A stretch of DNA of 64,000 bases from Certhia americana (lineage: Eukaryota; Chordata; Aves; Passeriformes; Certhiidae): assembly GCA_018697195.1 (NCBI GenBank), contig CM031879.1:21438494-21502493 (forward strand), in the 5' to 3' direction. A model generated the notes under the pieces. It worked only from the letters and a program-made list of their open reading frames with translations, was not told the origin of the DNA and searched no databases. This document shows positions 10,918 to 22,930 of this stretch, one piece after another. Position numbers and translations under genes: made by a program. The first letter of the stretch is position 1. The number at the start of each line of letters is the position of its first letter.

Positions 10918-13900
10918 AATGATAAATTAAAAATCAGGTTAAGAAAATGAATAATGGTAAAGAGGTTTGGGGATTTGAGGTTGTTTTTCTCCAGGCAATA
11001 GTTAGAAAATGGTTTGCACTCTGTATGACTCAAGAGGAAATGTCTGCATTTTACAACTGTATAGAAGCCTCAAGAACAAGAGGACTCCTTAGTAATAAAC
11101 CCCAGACTTAACAGACACTGAGATTAAGCAACATTCAAAGATGTATTGATAACTTGCCTTCTTTTGGCTCTATTTCAGCAAATCTGTAGCAGATTTTCTG
11201 CAGTCTGATACTCTGTGATAGCCATCCAGAAACTAAATTAATATCTTACATTGCCAGTGCCAGAATTTAGGAGAGCGGGATGTGTCTTACAGGAAAACAT
11301 GCTAGTTTTTGCATTATATACCTATATTCAATTTTCATATTCTTCTTAGGACTTTTCCAAATTTAGTAACTAGATAAAATAATAGCAATTAAACTTTGAG
11401 GCTCATAGAGAAAATCCTGAATTTTATTGAAAAAAACCTTAATGCTCTAACCAACCATTCAATCCAAACTTAGCACCATACCTGAAACAATCTTAACTAG
11501 CTTTTTTATTTCTTAATAATCTGTAGTGCTCTACATTTGAATTGGGAAAAAGATTCTTTTATACATAATAGCGAATCAAAATTTCAACACATATTACAGA
11601 TGTCTTCATGGAATACTTCCAATTACAGCTATATGAAAGCTAATCCTTAGGTTATGCTTAATTTCTAGAATTATGTAGTGGACATAAGTCATTGAACTAG
11701 AAAATTCATTAACAATACATCAATCTTTCTAAGATGTATTTTCCGCGTTTGTCTGATAGTCAAAAATTTCAGGGATTTGCATGCCACCATTCATTTCAAA
11801 TATAATACTATATCTCCAAAGGTCTTCATTTATTTTTGTGCTAAAAGCCATCACTATTGAACTGAATTCAGTGGTTTTACCCTTTTCAGTTTTAGACAGA
11901 TACAGTGGAATAAATCCAATGCCTTAAAGTAGTGAAATACAATAGCTAGTGAAAGTAGGATGAAGGTTGTTTCAAGGAACAGATATCTTGAACCAACTGC
12001 GTGGGAGATTGATATTTTTCTCTTTAACTATAATGCTAATTAATTGCATCAGTAGCCAAGAGGATTCCACATTCTTTGCAGAATGTGAAGCAGCAGCTCA
12101 GCAGACAAGTTACTCTCTGAGACAAATCAAATTCTTTGGGAGAACTTGACTGCACATGGCTATTTACAACACTTCCAGACTGGCTGGTTGTTTTTATTCT
12201 AAAAAGTTCAGTCCCCAGTGAGTCAGGATATTGTCACTCTTGCCTGAAATTATAAATTTCATACTGATCAATTATTTTTTTAAAAGATTTTTTAGCTATG
12301 ACTTATAATTAATCATCTTTCTTTAAAAAAAGCAGGCAATTTTACGTGTGAAGCAGGACTCCTCCAGATATGTACACCCACGCTTTCAACCAGCTCTGCA
12401 TTATCCTTGTTTATCCACAATTTCTACATACATTTTTGCATTGAAATTTTTTTTTGTGATTCCCTTCTGTATTGCTGCTGTTGTTGGATGTAGACGCAGG
12501 AGAAACGCGGCGGTATTTTGGTCCATTTTTCTTGAAGCTATAAAAAAATAAATACACAAATAAATAATTCTTCATATATGTATGCTACAGGTGTGAGAAT
12601 TTAATCTCAAGGCCTAGATGTGAAGAAAGTGGAATGTAATCTTTGCTCTTTTTTGTCAAATTTCTTAAACCAAAGACTTGAGTTCATCCCAGCTTCTCTT
12701 AGGTACTTAACACAGACAACTAATTTAGAACCCTGGTACTGAAAGTGTCTCCTATGAAGAGTTACAGACATCTTGACAGAATTATTCATATCTTACACAA
12801 GCTGACTCACTTTTTGGAAACTAATATCTTTTTGCACTAATGATAGAGAGAAGCCTAAGGTGAGCAGATGCCAAACTTAGGCAGCCAGCTAAAGACACAA
12901 AATTAGATGAATGAATTTCACCTAATTCATCTCTAGCCATCAAAAGATGTCTCAATCAAAACTGCCTCATACTGTTTTCACAAAAATGAGGTCATTTTTA
13001 AATCCAGGAATGTATTTCACACAATTTGAAAGAAGTGTTTACATTTTTGAGAATATTTTTCAGCTTTAAAATTCTGACTTTTTTTAATGATGAAAAGGTT
13101 TGGATTTTTTTTTCTTTTCTAATTTAAAAAAAATTAGATAAAGAAAGAAGAATACTTTAGTTGCAGAAATCCTATCATTGCCTCCAGTATATATAAGTCA
13201 TTCAAAAGTCTCTGAGTTGTCAAAGTGATGAAATGGAAGTAGAAGAAATAACTAAGAAGGGGAATAGTATCATGGGACTGAGTGATTTCTGATTTGGAAC
13301 TGTAGAGTTGAGAGTAAGGCTTAAATACCTGAAAGCAGCAAAAGAGGGACTAATCTTTGATAAGATGCGCTTAAGTACAGGTGAAGACAAAAGGATAAAG
13401 TCACAGGCAAGAGAACTTTTCTGAGAAATTTTTCTACAGTACATTTGGTTGATTAACTCAGGTTACTGGCAGTGCTTACAACTCCAGCTCTAATGTCACA
13501 GCCTTTCTTGTTCAACTTTCCAGGGAAAGCTGAGTTGAACACTAGAAATGTCAGAAAGATTCAAGGCCATTTTTAAGTTTCAGCATTATGTTTGACCTTT
13601 CAATACAATTTTTCTGTATGTGAGCAAGCAACAAATGTTCCTACGGATAGGAGTCAAGATACAGAGATATACTGTTCAAATTTTTCCTCCTTGCAGTCCT
13701 GACTTGAAGTCCATTTGCCATTGATTTGTGAGAGCAGATAGTGCAGTGTTAGTTCATATTGCATGGTTACTCTAAGATATGGATGAATATAAAGAATTTA
13801 TGCAAGGACCTACAGTTATTTGTATCTATGTTCAAAACAACCTTTTAAACTAATTTTTGGAGCATTGTAACAATTTCCAAACCACCTTTTGCTTACATTT

Positions 13901-14036
13901 TTCCATAATGTTCTATCGGATAAGGGTTTGGGTTTTTTTTAATAAAACTACAACTTTTGACTCCAAACAGGCAAAGCATTCACTGTAAAATACAGTTCAA
14001 AGAAATTGTGGAAAGGTCCTGAAAAAAAAGAAAAAA
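10918..14036. other. Unique DNA; small CpG cluster at 12493-12512
   Basis: No gene or repeat family was recognised. The sequence 'gacgcaggagaaacgcggcg' packs four CpGs into 20 bp, which is striking against a nearly CpG-free background. A plus-strand frame at 12348-12551 covers it but has no supporting features. Confidence 0.45.
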
Positions 14037-14061
14037 ACAACCAACCAACCAACCAACCAAA
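14037..14061. repeat. (CCAA)n microsatellite
   Basis: About six perfect CCAA units follow an A-rich tract. Confidence 0.9.
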
Positions 14062-15550
14062 GAAAACACTTTAATTAGAGGCTGAAAATACATGCTTTTA
14101 TTCCTTACTCTGTTATTGTGAAGGGGAAAGTCAAAACAAATTAAAGACAGAAAATTAAAATTCAACTTAATTTTAATTCAATACTTTAAAGTAAACACTG
14201 CATCCAAGCAGCAGTGTTTCTTCTCTCAAATACATGTATGAGAATATTTTGGTTCTCTGCTGTATGGATGGTGTTTTATAAAATAGCTATATTATTTTCT
14301 AATTTCTCTTTTCTATTCTTCTCACAAGCACATCATTTAAAACAATCAATTCTCTTCTGTAAATGCATTCCCTAAATCTTGGATTTTACATTCCTCATTT
14401 CTTCACAAGTAGATGATGTGGGCTACTTAAGACATTCTTTATGCCTTCTTGTTTTTAACCTAACAGTTTAGAAACAAAAATGAAAACTTTTTAGCTGAAA
14501 ACTTTCTGATACACTAAACTACTCTCATCTTCCTATACTAGCATATTCCTATAAAGCAGTGTGTCATAGATGATGAGAGTTAATTCTAGGGAAACAAGTT
14601 AATTATATTGTCAGATCTAGGATGTGTCTGTGATTATCTAAGAAATTAAAATTTTATTTACTGTTTTCCTCATCTTTCCAAATTTAGGCCTTATGCAATG
14701 GAAAAATAAATACAGTATAAAGGCAAAAAACCTCCATAAATAGCATGTATTAATTAATTTGTTTATTGGAATCTCCCTCTTATTTTTTAATGTGCTATCA
14801 AAAATATTATAATTATATCTACTTAACAAATATTAGAAGAAGAGTAGTGTTTTCATTTGTCTTAATAAGAACAGTTCCAGGAACACAATATGTGCAAGGA
14901 ACACTACTGTTTAATATCTGCCTGAGCATTCAGAACTCCCATTTACTTGCTAGGACGTAGATGGCAATAATTACTAATATTCACTAAATTCATAACTATA
15001 AATGTATTAGGTAGGACATGATATTTTGTTTAGTCAATGCATTTTCAATTATATAGGACTTTCTTCCTCTAGGTAATTAAAGAATAAAATACAACTGAGA
15101 ACTATAGTTTGGGGATCAAAATGCAAGTGTTAGATAACATTGCATTTTATGTGAGCAACTTGGGAAAAAAAAAAAAAAAAAGGCAGATGTTGTACTTGTA
15201 TGCAGATTGGGATTTCATGTTTTGCTGTTTCCTCTAGGGCACAAGACACAGCCCAAAACCCAAATACTTGTAGATCAGGATAATTTTAGCCAAGGGTGAA
15301 TATATATATAACTGCATACAATGAATATCCATTGAGAACAGCCATTTGTGCGAAAACAAGCTAAAATACAAAATGTCATGCTTAATGCTCCATAACTTTA
15401 GGCTCCAGTGAAGAATTTAGGTGCTCAGGGAGCAGTAATAGGTATCAAGATGGGCAGGACTTTAAGGAACTGTGAGACATGCTCCATAATTCAGGAGACC
15501 ACTGCAGCAGTCTCTAAAGTTGTGATGAAAGAGCAAAGCAATCACTCTCA
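14062..15550. other. Unique AT-rich DNA with a 17-bp poly(A) tract
   Basis: Contains a homopolymer A run at about 15165-15181 with no recognisable retroelement attached. The segment 14813-14886 shows a weak resemblance to 18982-19054, listed separately. No supported gene. Confidence 0.5.
14813..14886 (+). repeat. Possible copy 1 of a very old dispersed repeat
   Basis: It starts 'tataattatatctacttaac' and ends '..gttccaggaac'. The second locus at 18982-19054 starts 'tataattacatttatttaac' and ends '..cttccaggaaac', at nearly the same spacing (a net difference of about 4 bp). Similarity in the middle is low, so this may be chance in AT-rich DNA. Confidence 0.25.
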
Positions 15551-16389
15551 ATGAGAAAACTCAAATCTCCTGGGAAAGTCCTTGCCCAGCTCTTGCCTAC
15601 TACAGGCGCAAAGTGAAGAATTCTTCTCCTCCTCTGACTTTCTAATTGGCACCTTTAGTAACTTCCTGAGTCAATCAAACTTAACTAAGTCCTCCAAGAT
15701 CACTAGATCACACCTTTTCTGGGCTATTGAGAGCAGTCTGTAAGCCTGATCTCTTCTCCCTAACAGCTCCCAGCTGAGTAAACTCACACCCTCCCAAGAA
15801 AGGCATCTGCTCAATCTGCCCACAAACCAAAGCTCTGGCAGACCCACTGTTGAAGTCTTTCCTCAATGATGTAGTACAAAAAGAACAATTCATATTTTTA
15901 GTCAGTGGGCACATCTCTGTTTTAATGCTTGCTCATAAGACAAATTCTTGCCTTTACCAAGAAATCTGAAGTTACTTTTCCCATCTTTTTCTAGTTCTTT
16001 TACTGGTAGGTGCACTGACATCATCAGACAGGGAAGGGATTGTTTTCTCCTCACTACAAATTTTCTTCTGTAATTCAAGGTTTTCTTTACTTTGCAGTAT
16101 TTATATTACAGATCGCCAATTTGCATATTTGTAGATTTTCTTTTATGCATTTTGCTGGTACATTTACCACTTCTGATTTATTGCTTTCAACTTTGATATA
16201 GTCTACATCTTGAATAAATCTATTTTTCTTTTCTGGTTTAGATGTTATTTTGTACCAAAATATTGCCTGTAATGGATGTTCATTCTTTGAATTACAAAAG
16301 AAAGTATATTTATTCTCTGCATTGTCATGCAAGCTTTCTCTGCAAGGCTTTTTTTTCCTTCTCCGTTTCTTTTTCAGCTGAGATGAACT
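15551..16389 (-). pseudogene. Decayed coding-like tract, unidentified protein
   Basis: Reading the minus strand from 16389, about 100 codons are open to a TAA at 16089-16087. The translation starts near a basic patch, QLKKKRRRKKKP, and continues with an even mix of charged and hydrophobic residues (for example FWYKITSKPEKKNRFIQDV). One nucleotide past the AAG codon, a second frame is open for 38 codons to 15975, including ICSEEKTIPSLSDDV. A further +1 shift at another AAG-T-AA continues for 23 codons. The same frame then carries several TGA stops but is open for 63 codons (15862-15674) and another 40 (15670-15551). This pattern fits an old pseudogene or a degraded multi-exon gene. AT-rich noncoding DNA could also give the first frame by chance. 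I do not recognise the family. Confidence 0.3.
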
Positions 16390-17164
16390 CTTGGTAAATT
16401 AACACTCATATTGCAAGCAACCTCAGGAAAAGAAACACAACAAACAATTATGATTAGACTTTTGGGATCAAGAATTAATAAATTAAATTATTTCAGTTTA
16501 TTTTTTTAATATTTATGAAGATGCAATCTGTGTGTTAGAGTGCTTACAATATAACAAAAAATTAACAAACTGTGAAAATGGTCTGGAACTGAAATTACTA
16601 GCCATAATTACAGTGTGACTTTGCATTCACATGAAAGGAGTAAAAGACTGCAGAGGAGCCCATGGGGCCTTTTATCCTCAGCTAAATGCTCCTGCTGAAC
16701 CTCCTTGCTATTTCCTTAAGGGATGTGTTATCCCACTGCTAGGTGTACACACAGTTACTGTACACACAGAATGGCTCAAGATCTAGAATATTGTGCTCAT
16801 GTTTACCAGTCTATTGCAAGAAGGTTCCTACTTACCTTCTTTACTGAGATGTTTTAAGACAGAATTTATTACTTCATATTCACAAATATAGCTTCCATTT
16901 TTTTTTTTTTTCTAAGCAATATTAACATACCATCGTAGTCTTCCTTGGACAATAGCAACAGAAAAGAGATATTAAAAATCCCCAAACCCCAGATCATCAG
17001 TTTTTCACATTCAGCTCATTATAAATGCACAGACTATAAAATGCATAGACTATATACTATATCCATAAGTGTGTGAATTTCACAGAGGAAACTACCACAC
17101 ATTTCACAAGGCACGGGTGTAAGTGCAGAGGGGCTGTCGCAGAAATCCCTACATCCATGCCCAG
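16390..17164. other. Unique DNA upstream of the promoter-like site
   Basis: No gene or repeat recognised. Contains T12-type and A-rich tracts near 16900 and a short direct repeat, 'acagactataaaatgcatag' with 'actatatactata', at 17030-17065. Confidence 0.45.
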
Positions 17165-17226
17165 TATAAATAAAGGACCTTGACAAGCCATTCTTCTTCT
17201 ACTCAGCCCTGCTATAGGACTTTACT
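17165..17226 (+). promoter_or_regulatory. Candidate core promoter with short first exon and splice donor
   Basis: A consensus TATA box, TATAAATA (17165-17172), is followed at the expected 25-bp spacing by an initiator-like ccAttct with A at 17190. A strong splice donor, ttact|GTGAGT, follows at 17226/17227. This would give a 37-nt noncoding first exon, a layout used by many small secreted-protein genes. No downstream coding exon was recognised on the plus strand, so this may be coincidence or the start of a gene whose coding exons I cannot see. Confidence 0.25.
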
Positions 17227-17853
17227 GTGAGTACATACACTTAACTCTGTATGTTCCCAGGATCTTTTTATGGTATATACATTATATCTGTAGAATATAT
17301 GTACATGGAACTACACTACTTAAAGGGTGAAATCTGAAGAAATGAGAAAGTATTGTTAGATCTCTAAACTGTGTTGTTCCTTACAAAAAGTTTAGGAATC
17401 TCCATAACTTGAGTATTGGGTATTGGGAGAGAAAAAAAAACAACAAGCTGCCAACTCGCAATGAAAACTTGATAGCATTCTTTAGAAATATTGCAGCAAG
17501 TATTTAAAGTAAATTTAAACTTTAGCTTGAAACAGAATGATGATTCTATTCTAAGTCCAAATCTCAAAGTGTTCTGAACACATGATCTGCTATCATGGCA
17601 TTTAAAATAAAGAAAACTATGAGACAGCATGATTAATGACTTTATTTATAAGAAAAAAATACCTCAGAGAACTACAAATTACAAGTAATTAAGCAGTAAT
17701 ACTAGTCTTAACAGAAATTGGAACATATTTTTCAAAGTGTTAAGATGACTGAAGATACAGACTTATTTTTTTCACGTACTCATGCAGTGTCCATGATTCA
17801 TTTGCTAGGGTTATAGGTCAACAGCTTGGTATGCTGTTAAATACAAAGAGTGG

Positions 17854-17876
17854 AAAAAAAAAAAAAAAAAAAAAAA
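17854..17876. repeat. Poly(A) tract
   Basis: Twenty-three consecutive A residues. No retrotransposed gene was recognised upstream of it. Confidence 0.9.
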
Positions 17877-18306
17877 GCATCGTATAACCATACAATGGAA
17901 AGAAGCTTTGATGCTGGCTTTAAAACACAGCCTCTGAAAAGCATTTGTATTTTTGTCTCTGACAGAGTTTTTCTACATTGTATTGTTCATTGCTCCCACC
18001 TAAAATGTTATTCTTATGGCAAATTAGTTAGTTTGATGGAATTATGCCAGCTGTGACTTTTGGCATTTTTTCTACATGTTTGTAAAATACATTAAAAGTT
18101 TAATGACAGAAGTACAGATATTATACTAAAGAAGAAATTGATTATTTAACTGAAAATTCTCTGTGACTTGCATTTATGGTTTTGTACTAGTAGGGATTCT
18201 GAACTCATTTGGGATTACTTCTCAAGCATTCATCGGTCACGATAACGTTTCTTACACTCCAGTTGGGGCACTCAGTATTCCAGATTAAGTTCCCTTATAG
18301 CAGCAA

Positions 18307-18340
18307 TATATATATATCACTGTTATATATATATATATAG
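18307..18340. repeat. (TA)n microsatellite, interrupted
   Basis: Two TA runs are separated by 'tcactgt'. Confidence 0.85.
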
Positions 18341-18380
18341 CTGAAAATGGCATTAATTGTTTCCCAGGGAAAAAAAAAGG

Positions 18381-18469
18381 AACACCAAAACCCCACAAAC
18401 ACACACACACCTCCCACACACCAAAACAAAAACAAAAACAAAACCAAAAACAAAACAAAAAAAAAAAAA
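18381..18469. repeat. Compound A-rich simple repeat (CA)n + (CAAAA)n + poly(A)
   Basis: A CA-rich segment passes into repeated CAAAAA units and ends in a run of about 13 A. The opposite-strand frame through it is low-complexity and is not a gene. Confidence 0.9.
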
Positions 18470-18981
18470 GGCAGCAAAGCTCCTCTTCTACTGGGGATAC
18501 AATATTTCATTGTAATACAAGTTTTCTTACCCTATTATTATGCATTCTAGAAAAGCTTGGAAAAATGTTATACACACTGAAAAATTGGAGTGAGCTCTTG
18601 CTAGCATCACAAAACTGCCTTGTCTATGAAGTCATACAGGTTTACAGCCTGCCAAGTGCTGTAGGAATGACAGGAAAGAATAACAAATACTTAAATAATG
18701 AAGTGCTTGGATATTAAAAGGCTTGAAAAAAGACAATAATAAAAAAGAGATGACAAAGAGTGAGGCAATTTTAAGGCCATATTTGAGTTCAGTATTCCTA
18801 AAATAACCAAGAGTAATTTCTTCTGTTCTTTCCATCTTTGTCATTTACACAGTTTGAAAATTCCCATGGCGTATATGTATTTGGTATGGAAATGGCTGGC
18901 AGGAATAATAAGTCTAAATAAATAATTTTGCATGTTCCTGAATCTTTCCTGCAATTAGTAAAGGGTGTGATCAAATGGTGG

Positions 18982-19054
18982 TATAATTACATTTATTTAA
19001 CTATAACTGTAAAAGTGGTCATTTTACACTTTTTATTTGGACTCTTCCAGGAAA
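18982..19054 (+). repeat. Possible copy 2 of a very old dispersed repeat
   Basis: Partner of 14813-14886. See that entry for the shared start and end motifs and the caveat about chance similarity. Confidence 0.25.
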
Positions 19055-20230
19055 CCCAATTTACCAGATCATGTATTTTTTCTTTGTACCACTTCTGTTC
19101 TTCTTACATAGACAGATAGGATACTCTGAGAAAACAAGTGCTATTGTTTATCTCCATCTTCCATGGAGACCTAAGCAGTAACTCCTATTTTTATATTTCC
19201 TTTATCTGTTTATTCCACCATTACACAGTAGAAGCTCTGAGTATCATCAGCACTTACCAGCCTTCATTAGATCATAGCAGCACAAGGATGTAGTTTACAT
19301 TCTCTAGTTATTTTAGGAGTTGCTTGACTTGCTGGACATACTTCATTTGTACATCTTGCATGGGATTCATCTGATCTGATGTAAGCATCTCCAATACACA
19401 TCTGTCTGTGCCTGAGACAGAAGTGTATATTCCCTTTATAGCCAAAGGAGAGAAACAAGTATTTCTAGAATGCAGCTCATCACTGCTTAATGTAGATTCC
19501 CAAATTAGGTCAGGTGAATCACACCTTAACAATTGATGTACCTCTGTTATCTGTTAAGCAATTGTTTGGTGACTGTTTCAGATACAGATAAATGACAAGC
19601 TCTAGTCTCTTTCCAAACATACCAAGGCTTGTTTACCTTATTATTTGGAAAAAAAAGATCCTATGGATCTAATTTTTAACATCATTATTTCATAAAATAA
19701 ATTTTATCTTTGCTTTACTTTCCACAATAGTGTTAGTTAATGACATTAATTTGTTGACTGTGTTTAAGACTGGTCATTGTGTTAGGTCCAGAGTTGATAC
19801 ATGGGAAGAAAAATGTTCAATAGACAATTTCATAGCCTAATTAAAGACATAAATAGGTATGAATTAGAGTGTAAGTCTATAAATGTTCCTTTGGCCCTCT
19901 CTCGAGAGTACTGCTTTCTGTGGGATAGCTGCTTTCAGCTAACCTTTCCAAAACTGGAACAAAATTTGCTCTTTAAAAAGAAAGAAATTACATCTTGAAA
20001 ATAACATTGTTTTAAAAATAATTTAGAAGTTAGATACATAACTGCTTAGATTGAATAGAAAACCCTCAGATTAAAAAAAGAATTGAATCTGGGTGCTGAG
20101 TCTCAGTGTTCAAAGCAATAGGTTATTTGATAACAGATATTGCTATTTTTGATAAAAGAACAGTCAAAAATTGGTGAAAATGTTATTGCCTATTCTTATT
20201 CCTATTCCTAAAACAAGGAAGAATTGGTTA

Positions 20231-21124
20231 GCATGTGAAAGTCAGAGACAGCCTTGATCACAGTGCTGATGTTCAAGATTCTAAAAAGAGGGAGTAGTGC
20301 AAAAGGCAGGTCTGCTGTCCTGGCCTTTTGGAGAGAAGACTTTGGTCTCTTCAGGGACCTGACTGAGAGTCCCAAGGGATGAAGTCTGATAGAGAAGAGT
20401 AGTTCAGGACAGCTGGTTGATATTCAAGGATCACTTCCTCCAAACTTAAGAGTGATACAGACAAGTAGGAAATAAAGACAATATGTGGGCTACATGGATG
20501 AGCAAGGGTTTTTTAACTGAATTTGCATAAAAAGGTATATCAGAGTTGAAACCAGGGCAGGTGACCCTGAAGGAGTTGACAGTTGCTCTCCAGTCGTAGG
20601 GATAGGGCTTGGGAAGCCAAGAGCTGACTTTCTTGGAGCTAAATCTAGCAAAGCCAACAAGAAAGGAATCTACAAATATAAATACAAGTATAAATATAAA
20701 TATAAATATCTATAAATAGCAAAAGTGAAAAAACAAACAAACAAAAAAAAAAACCCCAAAAACGGTACCCCTCTGCTGAATGGGGCATGGGATTTGGTGA
20801 CATGGAACATGCAGAGGTACTCAAAGGTTTTTCTGCCTCCATCTTTACCAGTAAGAACAGCATTCAAGAACAAAAAGCACCCAAGATGTCAGGGAAAGTC
20901 TGTAGCAAAGAAGAGTTCCTTACACTCAGTGACAAGTGATAGCAGGGAGTACTTACACAAACTGGATATATAATGAAGGTTGTGAAGTCTCCTTTTAAGA
21001 AGATATTAAAAACCTGATTGGACATGGTCAAATTGCTCCAATTGAGCCCTCTTGAGAAGGGGTTTGTGTTAGATGATCTCAAGAGGTGCCTTCCAACCTA
21101 AACAATATTATGATTCTGTTATTC
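20231..21124 (+). mobile_element. CR1 LINE with large internal deletion
   Basis: The left part (20231-20960) matches the CR1 ORF2 linker between the endonuclease and reverse transcriptase. Recognisable pieces are 'ggacctgactgagagtccca', 'gctggttgatattcaaggat', 'tgggctacatggatgagcaa' and 'ctgctgaatggggcatggga', in the canonical order. At about 20965-20972 the sequence jumps to the CR1 3' end ('gttgtgaagtctccttttaa' and then 'gatgatctcaagaggtgcct'). About 2 kb of consensus, essentially the whole reverse transcriptase, is missing. A (TATAAA)n expansion sits at 20676-20719. The copy is inactive, with many stops. Confidence 0.85.
20676..20719. repeat. (TATAAA)n expansion within the CR1
   Basis: Repeated TATAAA-type units lie where CR1 normally reads 'ttctataggtacgtc...'. 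It probably arose by slippage after insertion. Confidence 0.8.
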
Positions 21125-22619
21125 CAGTTATAAACATCAGATTTTAGGTATGGTGGATAAAAATAAATTTATGTTTGAACTAAAGCTGAACTATGGTAAT
21201 GCAGAGAGTTCAGGATGTGCTCACATCTAGATACAATAGCTAATCTAAATTTGTTGGACCTGACCTGACTAGGTTTCTGACACTGTTAATGCAAAGGCAA
21301 TTTTCTTCAGAGATAATTCAGTGTGGAAAATCAGTTGAAAGTGTTGTAACTCCCTTCTGGAAGGGTTCTCTTCCTTCTGTGGCAAGAAGGACCCCTATAA
21401 AAACATACAAACCTGTGAAGGTTGTATGGCTGCTCCCAACCAGGGCTTTTCAGCTCATGATTTTAGACTTCATTGTTAAATCTCACCAAGCCCCACTTCA
21501 GGTCCTTTTTTTGGATCTAACCCAGAAAACTTTCTTCAAAGCCTGAATGGTGAATTAGAGAAAATCTTTGAGCACAGTTTTCTCATTAAGCACCAAGCTG
21601 CCAGAGTTTAAGTTCAGAAGTATTAGTCTGATGGTCTTTTATCTGCATAAATACATTTTACAGGACATTTGGCCTTTTTCATTCCCACATTTCTCTAATA
21701 AATATTGTACTTCACAGGAACAGTGAAGGGCTGTTCTGATTGTAAGAAAAGACTAACACTGAGAGAGTAACTCTTTCTCTATAAATTGAATCTGACTCAG
21801 ATTGTTTTATATATGTATATGATATCAGGAGAAGAATGATTGACTTTGCCAAAAAGAGAAAAATATAGAAACACCTCCAGAATATCATAGCATTGCCTTG
21901 CTATTTTAAATTATATCAAGAGTCTTGCTTTAGTTAAGTAATAAAAATGCTTCAATTTTAAATGTATGCAGTGAAAATGACTGGAAGTCAGAAGTTATAT
22001 TTTATATTGTGATTGTTTCCCCCATTTAAAAATAATGCTTTTCATTACTATTATAGCTGGCATTTCTTATTGGGCAGAAAAATAAACAAGAAACACGTGG
22101 ACCTGTTCCTTTACTTTGGGCATTTCTGAAATAATTCTACAGTGAAACATGCACATCTATCAACCTAGTACTTTTGCAGTCATAATCATCCTGCTAGCCC
22201 TACATTATTATGGTGCCTTTATTTGGTAGTCTGTGAACATATTTTTTGTTTAAAATTGTAAATTTTTTTTTTCCCACAACAGAACTCAAATTGTTTTAAT
22301 TCCCCAATTTATCTTCTTTTGTCTTTTGCTTTTTGTGGGGTGGGACTTACTTGCCCATTGACAGTGATAGAGCTGAATAGGGAGTTTAAGCAGTTCACGA
22401 TTGAACTCAAAAGTTAACTATGAAGAAAAGAAAATGAAGTTGAGGAAAGCATGAGAATCTTTAGTGGATTTGTTTTTAATATCTTTGATAGAGCAGGCAT
22501 GGATTTTTTTTAAAGAATGAGAGTGCTTCATACTGACTCTTACAAAGAAGATAATTAAACCAGAGAAGAAAGTAAACCAGTACTCATAAATACAAAATTT
22601 ACTTGGTGGTCTGTTGCTG
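21125..22619. other. Unique AT-rich DNA, nothing recognised
   Basis: No repeat family or supported exon. The 85-codon frame at 21289-21546 has no splice or start context. Confidence 0.5.
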
Positions 22620-22930
22620 GCTGGCAGTCAAGACAGAAAACATAGGCTAGTTCCACTGCACTGGCATGGATCCTCCAGAGAATGTAGTTCCTTTGGGGTT
22701 TATCCCAAAGGGGGATAAAGAGGGGACTATGGCCCCTCTTGGGGTACTACTAGTTCCACTGTGGATCACCTCCTGCAGCTCTGGTTGCACTGGAATTTTT
22801 AATTGGTGTTTTCTCCCCTTTCCTAAATATGTTTACACAGAGGTGCCAGCAGCCTGGCAGATGGGCTCAGCTGTGTCCTGTGGTGCATCCATTGAAAGTG
22901 GCTGGTACCAACTGCAAAAGTAAGTGCCCA
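22620..22930 (+). mobile_element. Avian endogenous retrovirus LTR/3' fragment (family not named)
   Basis: The order of phrases resembles an LTR-retrotransposon sequence common in songbird genomes: 'cctttggggtttatcccaaa', 'ggggataaag', 'tgtggatcacctcctgcagc', 'tgtttacacagaggtgccag', 'ctcagctgtgtcctgtggtg'. This is recognised from memory of family patterns and not from a search. The ends are unclear, and I see no paired LTR or open retroviral frame. The local GC content is higher than the flanks, as expected for such an insertion. Confidence 0.45.

Larger units (their letters stand above)
17227..20230. other. Unique AT-rich DNA with microsatellites
   Basis: Apart from the simple repeats listed separately, no gene was recognised. 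Frames at 19267-19532 (minus) and 17364-17630 (minus) have no supporting signals. Confidence 0.5.

Noticed and set aside
18295..18550. Overlapping low-complexity frames on both strands
   Set aside because: They are translations of the CA/CAAAA/poly(A) simple repeat.
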